Shown: positions 47,855-59,992 of the stretch, one piece after another
Position numbering within the stretch: the first letter of the stretch is position 1
How the letters are laid out: every line of letters starts with the position of its first letter
Assembly: GCA_023053685.1 (NCBI GenBank)
Contig: JALIGW010000002.1
Coordinates: 45,319,278-45,383,277, forward strand
DNA: 64,000 nt
Origin: Diadophis punctatus similis
Lineage: Eukaryota > Chordata > Lepidosauria > Squamata > Dipsadidae
Direction: 5' to 3'
Notes under the pieces: generated by a model
What the model saw: the letters and a program-made list of their open reading frames with translations, nothing else
What the model was told of the DNA's origin: nothing
Database searches by the model: none
Program-made: the position numbers and the translations under genes

Positions 47855-48545
47855 TTGGAGAGGGAGACTCTACTCACAGTCACTCACACCCTTATCACCT
47901 CCCGGCTGGATTACTGCAACGGGCTCTACATGGGGCTACCTTTGAAGAGTATCCGGAGACTACAATTGGTGCAAAATGCAGCTGCGCGAGCTGTGGTGGG
48001 TGTGCCTAGGTACACCCACGTAACACCCATTCTCCGCCAGCTGCATTGGCTGCCCATTAGTCTCCGGATCCAATTTAAGGTGTTGGTTTTGACCTTTAAA
48101 GCCCTACATGGCTCAGGGCCAGGGTACCTTCGGGACCGCATCCTGCCGCATACCTCCCTATGACCGGTTAGATCCCACAGAGTTGGTCTCCTCCAGGTCC
48201 CATCGACCAAACAATGCCAGTTGGTGGGGCCGAGGGGGAGAGCCTTCTCTGTGGGAGCCCCCTCCCTTTGGAACCAACTCCCTCCAGAGATTAGAACTAT
48301 CCCCACCCTGCTGGCCTTCCGTAAAGCAATAAAAACTTGGCTCTTCCGGCAGGCGGGGTGAGAGTGAGATCATTAGATTAAATTTGGGTCTCCCCCCTTG
48401 GTTTATGAATGTCAGATGTTTTTTAATTTTTTTAATTTTTTAATTAGATGTTTTTATGTAACAATGATTTTATATGTTGTTAGCCGCCCAGAGTCCCTCG
48501 GGAGTTGGGCGGCATACAAATCTATTAAATTAAATTAAATTAAAT
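47855..48545 (+). mobile_element. L2-type LINE 3' fragment, opposite orientation
   Basis: It starts at LEETLLTVTHTLITSRLDYCN-equivalent text and reads LQLVQNAAARAVVGVPR. The frame changes near 48160 and continues to FRKAIKTWLFRQAG, then the 3' UTR with GCCGCCCAGAGTCCCTCGGG…GGGCGGCATACAA and a (TAAAT)n-type tail. It lies head to head with the L2 copy at 45944-47778. Confidence 0.9.
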
Positions 48546-49084
48546 TAAGCTGTGGAAACAAGCCATCAGCTTTCTTCTTCAGTTGTGGTGCATTGGTTGG
48601 TGAGTTTAGCCACAAGATAATGTTCCGATTTGATAACAAGACCTGCAACAGCAGAAATGAGGCACATAACTGAATTATTTGAAACCATCTCCCTTAGGAG
48701 GTAAGCCTGTTCTTCTGAAAAGGGAAGAAGAAAAAGAAGAAAGGCCTCTTAGGATAAGAGGCCATTACAACATTAGTTAAAGTTTTTCTTAACTGCAATG
48801 GAGTCTGTATATGTATTGAACCCCAGGGTGCTATTTAAATGAGTAATATATAGCTAGCTCAGAGTGACTGAGCTTCTACTGGCTGTTTTTTTGAATCCTG
48901 TACCTATTTTCTTTGCTGTTTGATAATTTTATTTTGATTTAATAAACATGAATTCAGCATCTATCTGGTTTCCTCTTTTCTCAGGCAAACTCTTTTTTTC
49001 AAGTAGAGGCTTGACAGTATAATTTTGAAAAGAAATTTCTTATTAAAATCCAAGGTTACAGGGTTGCACAGCATTCTTTTTATT
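48546..49084. other. No recognisable feature
   Basis: AT-rich; nothing supported. Confidence 0.5.
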
Positions 49085-49295
49085 TATTTATTTATTTATA
49101 TATATATATATATTTATTTTGTCAAACATGTACAGGATAGTAGTTGTTTGTATAAACATAACATAAGTAAAAAGTACCGATAATAGAGGACAATAGGACA
49201 GTAGGACAGGGACGGTAGGCACAGTGGTGTGCTTAAGCACACCCCTTACAGACCTCTTAGAAATGGGGAGAGGTCTACATTCTCTTAGGGGGTTT
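49085..49295 (-). mobile_element. CR1/L3-like LINE 3' tail (minus strand)
   Basis: The minus strand shows CCCCAAAAACCCCCTAAG, CCTCTCCCCATTTCTAAGAG, GTGTGCTTAAGCACACC (variant of GTGCATAAGCGCACC) and TGTCCTACTGTCC, then (AAAT)n mixed with TA repeats. Confidence 0.85.
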
Positions 49296-50449
49296 TTGGG
49301 GGGGGGTGTTCTCCCATAAGTTATTAAATTCTGTTTTCATAGGCTTTAGGCAAGAAGATCCAAGAGCTGGGCTAGTAGGAAAAGGTCCTTGGCAGGATGA
49401 CTTAGAATTCTCCAGCTGAAAATATCAGGGTTTCTAATATCAAGATTGGAAAATGACTGCTGGTAGCTTACACAATTATTTTTGTTGGGGATCCACTTAG
49501 AAAAAGGGTTCTATTATTAAGATATGGTTATCCTCTCCAAGATCAATACCAAATGAAAATTTGAAAAAACCTAGAGGGCTGGTAATGCCCTATAATGTTT
49601 GGAAAGGATAACATTGGTTGCACTTATAATAGGTGTAAAGCTATTTGTGTTTATAGCTATAGTGTACACCTATTGTAAGACTTTCCCTATGCATTTCTAT
49701 TCAAATGTGCATTAAACATTCAACTTTTAGATTGTAGTAAAATATCCACCTTCCCCCAAAAAAGAAAATAAAGAAGTTGTCTTTTTTCTTTTTAAATTTT
49801 AACAACTATGAAATCCATATGTCAAAATTTGATTTCTCCTTGAAAAAGTCCACAAAGAGTTTTCAATTATAGATGAATTTCTTCAGTGATTTTTTTTTCT
49901 CACAAGGGCCATTAACTTAGTCAACCTTTCTAGTTTTGTTATCTCTATGGTAATGTAACATTCCCTATAAAGACTTTTTCCTCTTCCCCCTCCCCCTCCT
50001 CCCCCTCCTCCTCCTCCTCCTCCTCCTCCTCCTCCTCCTCCTCCTCCTCCTCCTCCTCCTCCTCCTTCTCCTCCTCCTCCATGAAGACAGGTGAAAACGT
50101 AATAATATAAATCCTAACAAAGTAGTGTCTAAAATGTAGGCAATTCTAAACAGGATTATTATTTTTTGTAATATTAGGATGTTTGAGTCCAATAAATTCA
50201 AAATTTCCAAATGATTACCGGTAGTCTAACAATGGATTGCTCCAAATGATAAATCTAACAATGGATTTCTTTTTCAATAAGCATTCAACTTCAATTTGCA
50301 GGTCCTTGTATTTCCCAATGTTTTCAGCTAGCTCTTCCTCAATCCTAGCATCACCCAGTATAGCAACATGAATAATTTTGGTTATTCAGTCATGATGCTG
50401 CTTATAGTCACTTTAGGAAATTTGACTGCAGCCACTCTTGTTTTTGCTG
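49296..50449. other. Unassigned, with a (TCC)n microsatellite at 49985-50080
   Basis: About 95 bp of CTC/TCC repeats, which produce an Arg-rich false frame on the minus strand. The remainder is AT-rich without a feature. Confidence 0.7.
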
Positions 50450-50740
50450 TTATGGTTGTTATTAAAGCTTGTGTGCCACCTGACTCTCAATGACTCTGGG
50501 CAGCTCATAACAATCAAAGAAAATGCAACGAAATCAATAAGCATAAAAGATAAGGATAAAAGATGGCAAGCACAATGATCTCCCTCTCCCTCACCAAAGG
50601 CCAGCTGAAGAGTCAGGTCTTCACGAATCTTCTAACAAGCAGCACAACGGAACCCATCCAGATCTTGGGAGGAATCTGGTTCTGGAATCTGGTTCTGGAA
50701 GTCAATATCTCTACAAAGAAGATGCACTTCCAGGATTCTG
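50450..50740 (-). mobile_element. Old L2-type LINE 3' end
   Basis: A diverged minus-strand L2 3' end: GAGCTGCCCAGAGTCATTG near 50508 corresponds to the terminal hairpin. The coding end (SRNQIPPKIWMG, corresponding to WNQLPPEIRT) lies at 50660-50700. Confidence 0.65.
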
Positions 50741-51844
50741 AAAAAAAGTAAAAGATAAATAAAAGATATTGTTTAATTGAAGAAACTTGGATCATGTCAA
50801 ATCCTTCAAGATCAAATTGACCAGGTAGATCTATGGGCAATACTTAAATATTATGAGTATGCTTAGGGGGCATGCTTACTATATAATGCAAGTGTAGCCA
50901 GTTATTATTTATTCCATAACTCAGATTAAACCATAGCTTGGTGCAATACATGAGTGAAGTTTTTTATGTATCTTATAGTATAGCTATTCATACAACACAC
51001 GTACACCTACTTTGCATTGCTATATACCAATATCACGGAAATCATATTTCAACATGTGCAACAGGAGAATGCTAGAGAGACAAGATAATACCAGCAGATT
51101 GTTTCTCCTCCCTCCTTTCTTCTCTCTCTCTTTTTTTGTGGTAGCAAAATGTTAATATCACATAGCAGGGGTGTGTGTGGGAGTCTTTTGAACAAAGTGC
51201 AGTGTATTTTAAAGCACAGGAGTGTGTGAACTATGTGATCAAAAGGTTGCCATGGTAAGCATACTGCATTTTAAAAAAAATTAAGGACTTTAGTCTATGT
51301 AAATTATTTTTACATGAAATCCTGCAGCTCCATCTTCCTGTTCCCTGTTCAGTTGTTTTCTGGCAAAAAAATTGTCTTCTTTCTTCTGTTGGAGTGATAT
51401 TGATTCTATTCAAAATAAGGAAGAAAGAGAAATAAAAGGGAAGATTTATGTTATATTATACATGATTCAAGTTTTTATTTTGAGATACAGTTGTTACCAA
51501 GAATGATGAGTGCAGCACAGATTGGGTTGCTGATATTTGAAAATTGTTTTATATCTTATTTCTCCTAGAGCACCATTAATTTATAAATTTCTGGAGTGTC
51601 CTTTCCTATTTGAAACAGGAGTATGTTTGCATATGTTTTCAGTTTTGAGCTAATAAAACAAATGGTATAAAAAAAATGTATCTGTCATTTGATGAGCCTC
51701 TAAAGTTTTGGGCAAGATCTATAATAATGTTCAAATACAGACCTCTACATGATCAATGGACGCTTTTGATGATTGCTACATAAGCAAGTTGTAGAATAAT
51801 AACAGTCTAAACATTTGGCTGACTGTGACAAGCCATAATAAGCA
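50741..51844. other. No recognisable feature
   Basis: AT-rich; nothing supported. Confidence 0.5.
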
Positions 51845-52107
51845 GGAAAGTTGAACAAAGAGGCAGAGGGGCTAATTCTGGTTGCACAAGACCAAGCCTT
51901 AAGAACAAATGCATATAAATCTGCAACAGAAAACAAATACTGTCTGTGCAAGAAAGCTGGAAAAAAAGTAGACCACCTAGTTAGCTGTTGCAAGAAGTTT
52001 GCCCAGTCTGACTAAATGGCATTACAAAGTAGCAACAATGGTGCATTGGAATATCTGCAAGAAATACCATTTGCCTACAAGCAACAAGGGTTTGGACTAA
52101 AAAACAG

Positions 52108-52243
52108 ACAAAGTAAGTAAGGGGCGTGCATAAGCGCACCACTGTGCCTACCGTCCCTGTCCTACTGTCCTATTGTCCTCTTTTATCGTTACTTTTTACT
52201 TATGTTTATACAAACTACTACTATCCTATACATGTTTGACAAA

Positions 52244-52318
<75 letters not shown>

Positions 52319-52320
52319 AA
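52108..52320 (+). mobile_element. CR1/L3-like LINE 3' tail with (AAAT)n expansion
   Basis: It starts close to AAGGGGCGTGCATAAGCG and carries TGTCCTACTGTCCTATTG and CATGTTTGACAAATAAAT. It then runs into about 80 bp of pure AAAT (52241-52319), the longest such tail in the window. It lies inside the R4-like LINE. Confidence 0.88.
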
Positions 52321-52395
52321 GAAAATGAAGAAGCTAAAGCGTTGGGAGACTTTAGAATTCAAAAGGCCAAGCATCTGCCACACAACACCCTAGAC

Positions 52396-52802
52396 CAGGG
52401 CAGTGGTGGGTTGCTGCTGGTTCGGACTGGGTCTTTAGAACCTGTAGCAGAAATTTGGTGCCACTTGCCGAACCGGCAGCGATGACCGGCAGTCCAAGCT
52501 CTTGAACCGGTCCTCCAATCACTGTGGCTTGCAAAAAAACCCTCTGCATGCGCAAAGGCTTCTGCGCATGCGCAGAGGGTCATTTCCTGGAAGGGAAGTG
52601 CACGTAAAACGTGCACTTCCATCACGATGCAAACTGGTGGGGAAGGTAAGTAGAACCCACTCCTGGACCAGGGATGTCAAACTCACATTATCACAGTGGC
52701 ATCATGTGACGTATCGGGACTTTTTCCCCTTTGCTAAACTGGGCGCAGGCATGGCCAGCGCGTAATGCATCCGGTCCTTGGGCCGGGAGTTTGACAGCCC
52801 TG
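52396..52802. mobile_element. hAT-type element with TGTCAAACTC ends, itself split
   Basis: The ends are CAGGGATGTCAAACTC (from 52669; the first five bases are also left at 52396-52400) and GAGTTTGACAGCCCTG (to 52802). Its 8-bp target duplication CCCTAGAC is perfect at 52388-52395 and 52803-52810. A second hAT lies after its fifth base. Confidence 0.92.
52401..52665. mobile_element. hAT-type MITE, 265 bp, nested in another hAT
   Basis: The ends are CAGTGGTGGGTTGC and TAGAACCCACTCCTG, with a perfect 8-bp repeat GACCAGGG at 52393-52400 and 52666-52673. The target spans the junction between the outer element's own duplication (…GAC) and its first five bases (CAGGG), so the outer element was already in place. 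It contains TGCGCATGCGCA at 52563-52574. Confidence 0.94.
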
Positions 52803-53110
52803 CCCTAGACTTAACAATTGTTGATAAGAAAAACAAAAAAGTCTGGATAATGGATATTGCAATACCTGAATATAGTATAATAGAAGAGAAAGAACTAGAG
52901 AAAATTACCAAATAATAAGCACTTTCAAATAGAAGTAGAACGATTGTGGCAAAAGAAAGCAAAGGTAATACCCATAGTAATATGGGTAATAGTAATAGGT
53001 ATCTTGGGTGCAATCTCCAACAACTGGAGTACCATCAATATTGACAAAATCACCTTCAATCAATTGCAAAAGGCAACTTTACTTAGAACAGCTTATGTCC
53101 TGTGGCTGTA

Positions 53111-55025
53111 CCTTTAACACTATCAAACAAAAATATCTCCTATTCCAGGCCCTTGAAAAGGACTCAATTGCTGAATAAAAATGACAGATCCAGTTTAAAC
53201 ATCTGGCTACTATGTGATGAACCACAATAATAATATGACCTATGGTTGATGGGCACCACAGACTGTATGTACTGTATGAGTGTGGGTCAGAAAATACAAG
53301 ATAGTACTAGTGCACATATTGTAAAATGGGATGGAACATCAATAGCATAGACATGCAGATTATCTTGACATATTTGATTCCTTTCTGCAGATCCTCCTGG
53401 ATCTGGCTACCTCAGTATGTTTTAGAAGATCATAGTCAACACAGACTTGATGGTATACCATCATCACCATCACCACCACCACCACCACCTCCTCCTCCTC
53501 CTTCATTATCATCATCCTTATCAGAAGCTCTTCCCCTAATTCTTTTGAAAATACTTGAACTTTCTTTTCTCCTCTCCTCTTCTCTCCCTCTCACTACCTC
53601 TCAATGCAGGTTTGCTCTTTGATTCCTTCTTTCTCTATAAAGCTCCTTTCTCTATAAATATTTGTGTACATGTTTTTACTTATGTATTTCCATATGATAG
53701 TGGTTTCTGTGTGTGAGAGAGAAAATTATATGGTTGGTATCTGCAAACAGCAATCATAATTTTGTAAAAGGGAAAATCTTATTTTATAGACAAAGATTTA
53801 TTGCGAGCAGAATCTCCAGTTCAAATATATTCTCAAAGCAATTCTAAATAAATTTTATGGCACTCTCAGTAGAAGATGGAAGAAGGAAGCCTCTTTATGT
53901 AGCATCCAGTGCAACAGACAAAGAAGAGAAATTGCAAAGTAGATTTCAACACAATTTTGAAAGATCTGAAAAGCCACAATGGAGGCTTTAAATTTAAGAA
54001 TGGATGAATAAATGGGTAAAATTATGCCAGAATTTACTGTCATTCAACATAATTTATTAGCAATAGTTTAGAATATTTTAAAAAAGGATTTCTTCACAAA
54101 GGACATGATTAAAAGGTGAATATTGTAGACACACAGCATACGAACATCCACTTTCCAAAAAGGTTTTTTAAAGCAATAATTATGTCAATTAATGGACTTG
54201 TAAATATCTGATCGTATGATAGGTTTAAAACAAGTGTCTTTGTTTTTAACAATATTACATTACAGAAAACCATGTCAGCTTCCTGAAACATGCATCTGGC
54301 CAGCATTAGAAAGAAAGGACTGGATTAATTTCTTATATTTTCAAAGGCTACATTGCTGAAACTTTAATTAGCTAAAAAGCTATTGACAATGGGCTCAAGG
54401 AATAATTAACATATATTCTGGCAAAATTTGCTAGGTGAAAGATACAAATGAGAAAGAAAAACCTGTATTATCTGAATGGATCAATTTTTTGAAAAAAAAA
54501 TTAAACTGAAAATACCTTCTCATTTAATTGGAAAAGACAAACATCACAAAAGCAATGCCAGTGTTGACTTGGCAATCTCCATATATTGTATGCCATGCAA
54601 AACAGTTGAGAACGAACCATTTATATCACAAAAAACTATATAGAACATAGTTACTTGGCCACTTTAAGATAAATGGACCTCAACTCGCAGAATTCCCCAG
54701 AGAGACTTCCAGTAGTTACAGATTGCATTTATTTATTCGTTATACAGTGGCATTACCTCCTTGTGATATGCCAGTGGCGTGAGGGTGAGATAGGTTAGGC
54801 TGCCCCAGGTGCTGATGAAAATGAGGATTCTAGTATCAGGTGTGAAGTCAGGTTGCTGATTTCTTTCTAATGCCTCTCTTTTAAAGTATTGTGCTGTCTT
54901 TTAGTTTTCTTTAGTTGTTTCTACACACTTTAAACAAAGCTATATTCTCATCCTTTAAACCTACTAAATATTTTTGTCATGCAGAGTCAGGTGGAGTTAT
55001 GATGCTCCCACCCTCCATCTTGTTA
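53111..55025. other. Unassigned; simple repeat and half-MITE only
   Basis: A (CCA)n/(TCC)n stretch lies at 53458-53505. At 54660-54705 ACTTTAAGATAAATGGACC with GCAGAATTCCCC resembles one arm of a common palindromic reptile repeat. No gene is seen. Confidence 0.45.
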
Positions 55026-55288
55026 CATGGGGTGGGTTCTTGATTCTCCCGCTGCCAGTTCACTCAGGGACACACCGTGCAGGCACACGCATACGCATGC
55101 ACAGTACTTTTAAAAAGCTTCTGCACATGCGCAAAAGCAAAAAACAAGATGGCGCCACCTATGGCGCCGCAGGGAGAACCGGCTCGGGGGCGTGGCAAGC
55201 CTGGGTCGCTGCCAGTTCTAGCGACCCAGGCCGCCAAGTTACTACCAGTTCTATAGAACCGATCCGAACTGGGAGGAACCCACCTCTG
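55026..55288. mobile_element. hAT-type MITE, target duplication not found
   Basis: The left end CATGGGGTGGGTTC and the right end GGAACCCACCTCTG are an inverted pair of the same type as 7496-7867. The right part (TTCTATAGAACCGATCC, ACTGGGAGGAACCC) is closely related to it. It contains CAAGATGGCG at 55145-55154 and a degenerate CACATGCGCA. Confidence 0.82.
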
Positions 55289-55540
55289 TGGCAATTGGTA
55301 CTAAAGAAACTATTACGTTTTATATCTGGGAAGGGGCTAATAAACTTTGAGTCCAACTTTTTAGATTGGTGGGCAGATGTGAAAACTTAGTGGAAAGTCA
55401 CCAAATTTCCCAACACAATTTTGGTACCAGTTCAATCCAATTTTTTTGCTGTTTAGACACCCAGCATCTCAAGTGTTGATGTAATAATATATTCACTTTC
55501 TAATGCCCAACTAGTAGATTAAAATAAATGCTCTATAATG

Positions 55541-55880
55541 TTTTAACAGAATAACAGAATTGGAAGGAACCTTGGAGGTCTTCTAATCAAACCCACTACT
55601 CAAGCAGGAGACTCTGTACCATTTCAGACAAATGATTGTCCAATTGCTTCTTTAAAACATCCACTGTTGGAGCACCCTCAACTTCCGGAGGCAAGCTGTT
55701 CCATTGGTTAATGATTCTCACTGCCAAGAAATTTAGTTTCCATCCATTGCTTCTTGTCCCACCCTCAAGTGCTTTGGAGAGTAGGTTGAGCCCCTCTTCC
55801 ATGGGAAAGGTCCTCAAATATCTGAACACTGCTATCATGTCACCCCAGTTCTTCTTCTCAGTAGACTAGAATAGACTACT
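55541..55880 (-). mobile_element. CR1 LINE 3' end
   Basis: On the minus strand the frame reads NWGDMIAVFRYLRTFPMEEG, LNFLAVRIINQWNSLPPEVE and VDVLKKQLDNHLSEM, the conserved CR1 protein C-terminus. It ends with CCAATTCTGTTATTCTG, matching the ATTCTGTG-type CR1 terminus. It is truncated upstream of about 55880. Confidence 0.88.
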
Positions 55881-57275
55881 GGTAGTTTTGATTGAAATCA
55901 GTGAAGAAAATCTGACAGTCAATTGAATGATTGACTAAATATTTTTCCGTCTCCCCACCCTGCATTGTTCAGAGTAATTGCAAACTATAATAAAATCATA
56001 TGAGTGAAGCAAAATGATGAATTCTATATTAAATCGCCACAAGAAAACTATCCACTTTCCATAATCTAATAGCTGATCTAAAGTCCATGGAGAATATCAC
56101 AGAATTCCAAAAGAAAATATTCCAGGTCTGCATTTTCATAAATGAACACATGCATTTGTTTATATTTGATTCACACACATGCACAATATTTCTTAAAGAA
56201 AGCACAAGTAAATTGTTTTTCAAACTTTTGTACATGTAGGTATATAAGGGAAGAATATTTATGGTCTTGGAGATATCATATTATCTAGGCCCCAAGAGCT
56301 TGGATCCTGGCAACACATTAATTGAGAACCAGCATTTATCAGAATCTGATACATCCACGCAGTACCCTGTCCAATTTGGCAAAGATTTTGAAGTTCTGAC
56401 ATTAGTTTTCGCTTCTGGCTGCTGTTATCATTAGCACACGTGCTCTTGGGCCAGGATAATGTAGGGTTCCAGTTAGGAAATGATTTCATTTTGAAAGAGG
56501 TGAGGAACTATATGTTACCCAGTGCAGAAATCTTCCATCACAGGACAATAAAATCTAGAATCTTGCAATGGCTAGCTGCATCATCACTCATGAATAGACA
56601 CTATGCTGTCTGTACATGAATAACAATTAAAGGGTGCATATTTAGAATATAAGAATTGTCTGTTCAGCTTCCCTGGACAGGGAAAAACAAGCTAATTTTT
56701 TGTGGGGCAGAAAATTCTTTTTGCATTTATTCATCCAGTTTTCAGTTCAGTTTAATGAAAGACTGTGCTTTCAAAGAAGATACATTGATGAAATTCTCGT
56801 GGGCGTAATGTGCTATTCCTGGTCTTAGTTAATTATGAGATGGCCAAGAGAATCAACTCTCCAATGGGCTACAGCCTTCCTTGCCTTCCTTTCTCCTCAT
56901 GTTTCATTTTAAATAATTTCTATTCCATCTCACTTGGGCATTTCCAAACAGGGAGTGAGGCATCCAAGGAGGCCTCAAAGTGATGGACATAAATGTAAAA
57001 GAAAGCCATAGCTTCTTTCATAATTTACACTAATAGAGGTCAAAAACAACACCAAAACAAATAGAGAAGAAATATTCAGGCATCAGAATAGTTTATACTC
57101 CAGGGTTATTTGGTGAGGCCGGTGATTGTGGTGGTTGTGGTGATGTTAGTAGTGATGATGGGAGAACACAGATATAACCTGTGATTTGGATCATCTGAAA
57201 ATTATTTAATTAAACAATACCTTGATTTTTACTTGAGTTCGGCATATATTTTATTCTTCCTTTACAAATGTGCCT
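55881..57275. other. No recognisable feature
   Basis: AT-rich; nothing supported. Confidence 0.5.
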
Positions 57276-58770
57276 TCACGGGGAAGGTTGTTGAGAAAGT
57301 GGTGGTGCTCCAGTTCCTACGGCTGTTGGATGACACTGATTTTCTGGATCCCTTTCAATCGGGTTTCAGGCACGGCTACAGTACGGAAACGGCTTTGGTC
57401 ACCCTGATGGATGATCTCTGGCGAGCCCGTGATGGGGGTTATTCCTCTATCCTGGTACTACTTGACCTCTCAGCGGCTTTCGATACCATTGACCATGGTA
57501 TCCTTCTGCGTCGTCTCGGAGAGGTGGGGGTGGGCGGCACTGTTTTGCAGTGGTTCTCCTCCTTCCTCTCTGACAGGACGCAGTCGGTGTTGACAGGGGG
57601 CAGAGGTCGAGCCCTAGGCCCCTACTATGTGGGGTGCTGCAGGGCTCGGTCCTCTCACCCATCCTGTTTAACATCTACATGAAGCCACTGGGTGAGATCA
57701 TCCAACGACACAGGGTGAGGTATCAGCAGTACGCTGACGATACCCAGTTGTACATCTCCACCCCGTCTCAATTCAGGGAAGCCGTGGACGTAATGGGCCG
57801 CTGCCTGGACGATGTTAGGGTCTGGATGGGGATGAACCGGCTAAAACGTAACCCTGACAAGACTGAGTGGCTGTGGATATTGCCTCCTAAGGACTTGACC
57901 AATTGTCCCTCCTTGGTTCTTGGGGGGGGGGAGAAATTAGCTGCCTCAGAATGGGTCCGCAATTTGGGTGTCCTCCTAGACCCACAGCTAAAATTGGAGC
58001 AACATCTTTCAGCTGTGGCTAGGGGGACCTTTGCACAGGTACGTCTTGTGCACCAATTGCGACCCTACTTGGAGAAGGAGGCACTTCTCACAGTCACTCA
58101 CGCCCTTATCACCTCACGGCTGGATTACTGCAATGTGCTCTACATGGGGCTACCCTTGAAAAGTGTCCGGCGACTGCAATTGGTGCAAAATGCAGCTGCG
58201 CGAGCTGTGGTGGGTGTACCCAGATACACCCATGTAACACCGATCCTCCGCCAGCTGCATTGGCTGCCCATTAGTCTCCAGATCCAATTTAAGGTGTTGG
58301 TTTTAACCTTTAAAGCCCTACATGGTTCAGGGCCAGGTTACCTTCGGGACGGCATCCTGCCGCATACCTCCCTACGACCGGTCAGGGCCCACAGAGTTGG
58401 CCTCCTCCAGGTCCCATCGACCAAGCAATGTCAGTTGGCGGGGCCGAGGGGGAGAACCTTCTCTGTGGGAGCTCCCTCCCTGTGGAACCAGCTTCCCCCA
58501 GAGATCAGGACTATCCCCACCCTGCTGGCCTTCCGTAAAGCAATAAAAACTTGGCTCTTCTGGCAGGCAGGGTGAAAGTGAGACCAACTAGACTAGATAT
58601 GGGTCTCCCCCCTTGATTGTGAATGTGAGATACTCTTTTTAATTTTTGTACTTTTTAATTATTGTATTTTTATACTGTGGAATGGATTCTGATATGTTGT
58701 GAGCCGCCCAGAGTCCCCCGTGAGTTGGGCGGCATAGAAATCCATTTAAATAAAATAAATAAATAAAATA
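57276..58770 (+). pseudogene. L2-type LINE with frameshifted reverse transcriptase
   Basis: It is 5' truncated at TGKVVEKVVVLQFLRLL. It reads GFRHGYSTETALVTLMDDL and domain A ILVLLDLSAAFDTIDHGILL. A small deletion near 57600-57612 (after SVLTGG) then shifts the frame. A second frame from 57634 carries QGSVLSPILFNIYM, YADD (57730-57741), NPDKTEWLWI, NLGVLLDPQLKLEQHL and the C-terminus FRKAIKTWLFWQAG (stop at 58573-58575). The 3' UTR holds GAGCCGCCCAGAGTCCCC…TTGGGCGGCATAGAAATC and an (AAATA)n tail to 58770. Apart from the deletion the frame is clean, so it is a fairly young copy. Confidence 0.9.
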
Positions 58771-59744
58771 AAATAGGGATAATTGTTGCCCTGCCCAGTT
58801 TCATATTGTCCACACTAACTGGTAGTGGATTTTAAAGCAGGGACATCTCTGGATGAGGGAGTCAACATTGTTTTTAGTCATACCCTCTTACAGACAGCCT
58901 TGTTTCTCAGTTTTCAGTAGACTGGACTTCTAGATCATGTTTAAGTCTTCAGATGTGTGGTATGAATCATTTTGGTCTACATTAGCAGAGATAAGTTTGA
59001 CTCGGGAGCTTGGTAATGAAACTGTAGCCACCAACTAATGCAGTTACAAGACTCAAATCAGACTCTAATTTTCTATTGTGTGATAACTGCAAGCAGTTTT
59101 CATAATTACATTTCTTCTCCTCCTCCTCTCCTCATCTCTGATTGCGAATTCTGGACTCAGGCAGTGCTAACAAATTGCTGAGGTTACTGACAGATCTTTG
59201 GAAGCAGAGCCAGCTCAAAATATATTGCAATTAAATGAAGCTCTGATGTAATTGCCAGTAATGCTCATGCAGCAGATCTTAAAATATTAACCACTGCAAG
59301 CTCCAAGAAGAGAAATGAATGAAAAACTTTTTTAGTGGCTTCTTAATTATAGGCAAACAATAATTGAAATAACACTCACATTATGTGCAATTATATTAAT
59401 AATATTGCTACACATTAAGATAAATGTGTGAAATAAAGTAGTTTTATATATATGTGTGTGTGTGTGTGTGTACACACACACACACACAGAAGAAGAAACG
59501 ACAGACATCACGATCACAAAAACAACAAAGCTAATTACAGGGGGGAGGCAAGGGTGTGGGTGCATTACACGTGCAATGACTAAATTGATCAGCAATACAT
59601 AAAAACAAGCATTTCTTCAATGGTGATTTTACACTCTGACAATGTCAGCAGGGGCTGACGAAAGCTTAAGATAATAAATTTTTAAAAAGTTCCAGAGATA
59701 GTGATGTCTGTCATTTCTTCTCCTATAACTACACCTGGAACTCA
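58771..59744. other. Unassigned, with a TG/CA microsatellite at 59453-59487
   Basis: AT-rich. The simple repeat is (TG)n directly followed by (AC)n and is self-complementary. Confidence 0.6.
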
Positions 59745-59992
59745 CATTTAGGACAATCCGTAATGAATACGGGTGTGGAATGCTACAATATGCACGCCAT
59801 TGGGAGATGCATGCTAAACGGAAGGCAGCTAACCACAAAAAGCTGGCCTTCCTTCATAGCTGCATTCGGAATGGCTTACCACCAAAATTGCTGCAGAAGA
59901 GACCCGTGGTTGACATACCAGAGGGACACACAGCCGTTCGCCAGTTCCAGTCCAGAATGCTATATGCCATGATCAATGACTGCCAGAGGTTT
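59745..59992 (+). pseudogene. Unrecognised, possibly retroelement coding fragment
   Basis: A single plus-strand frame without stops reads (from 59780) YARHWEMHAKRKAANHKKLA, FLHSCIRNGLPPKLLQKRP and VRQFQSRMLYAMINDCQR. It is basic, helical-looking and codon-like, unlike chance frames nearby. The pattern KKL-x-FL-x-x-C…P-x-x-L reminds me of the N-terminal part of Penelope-like element proteins, but I cannot confirm it. A solo LTR cuts it at its right end, and after the LTR no clear continuation is visible. Confidence 0.45.

Larger units (their letters stand above)
51848..53110 (+). pseudogene. R4/R2-like LINE: zinc knuckle and endonuclease relic, multiply interrupted
   Basis: The first part (51848-52107) reads LVAQDQALRTNAYKS, then CLCKKAGKKVDHLVSCC (C-x-C…H-x4-C knuckle), and HWNICKKYHL. 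After the insertions, 52811-53110 reads TIVDKKNKKVWIMDIAIP (the D…D…A-x-P part of a PD-(D/E)XK-type nuclease), then EEKELEKITK, EVERLWQKKAKVIPIVI and FNQLQKATLLRTAYVL. In R2/R4-type LINEs a CCHC knuckle followed by a restriction-like endonuclease lies after the RT. The RT itself is missing. Frameshifts and a stop at SD*MALQ show decay. The clade is inferred from this architecture. Confidence 0.7.

Noticed and set aside
49965..50210. Arg-rich open frame
   Set aside because: It translates the (TCC)n microsatellite on the opposite strand.
52241..52319. Regularly repeated sequence as a CRISPR-like array
   Set aside because: It is a pure AAAT microsatellite at a LINE tail, with no spacers. The whole window is vertebrate in character.
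55018..55296. 8-bp target duplication around the hAT at 55026
   Set aside because: The bases outside the two ends do not match in any alignment I tried, so no duplication is claimed.
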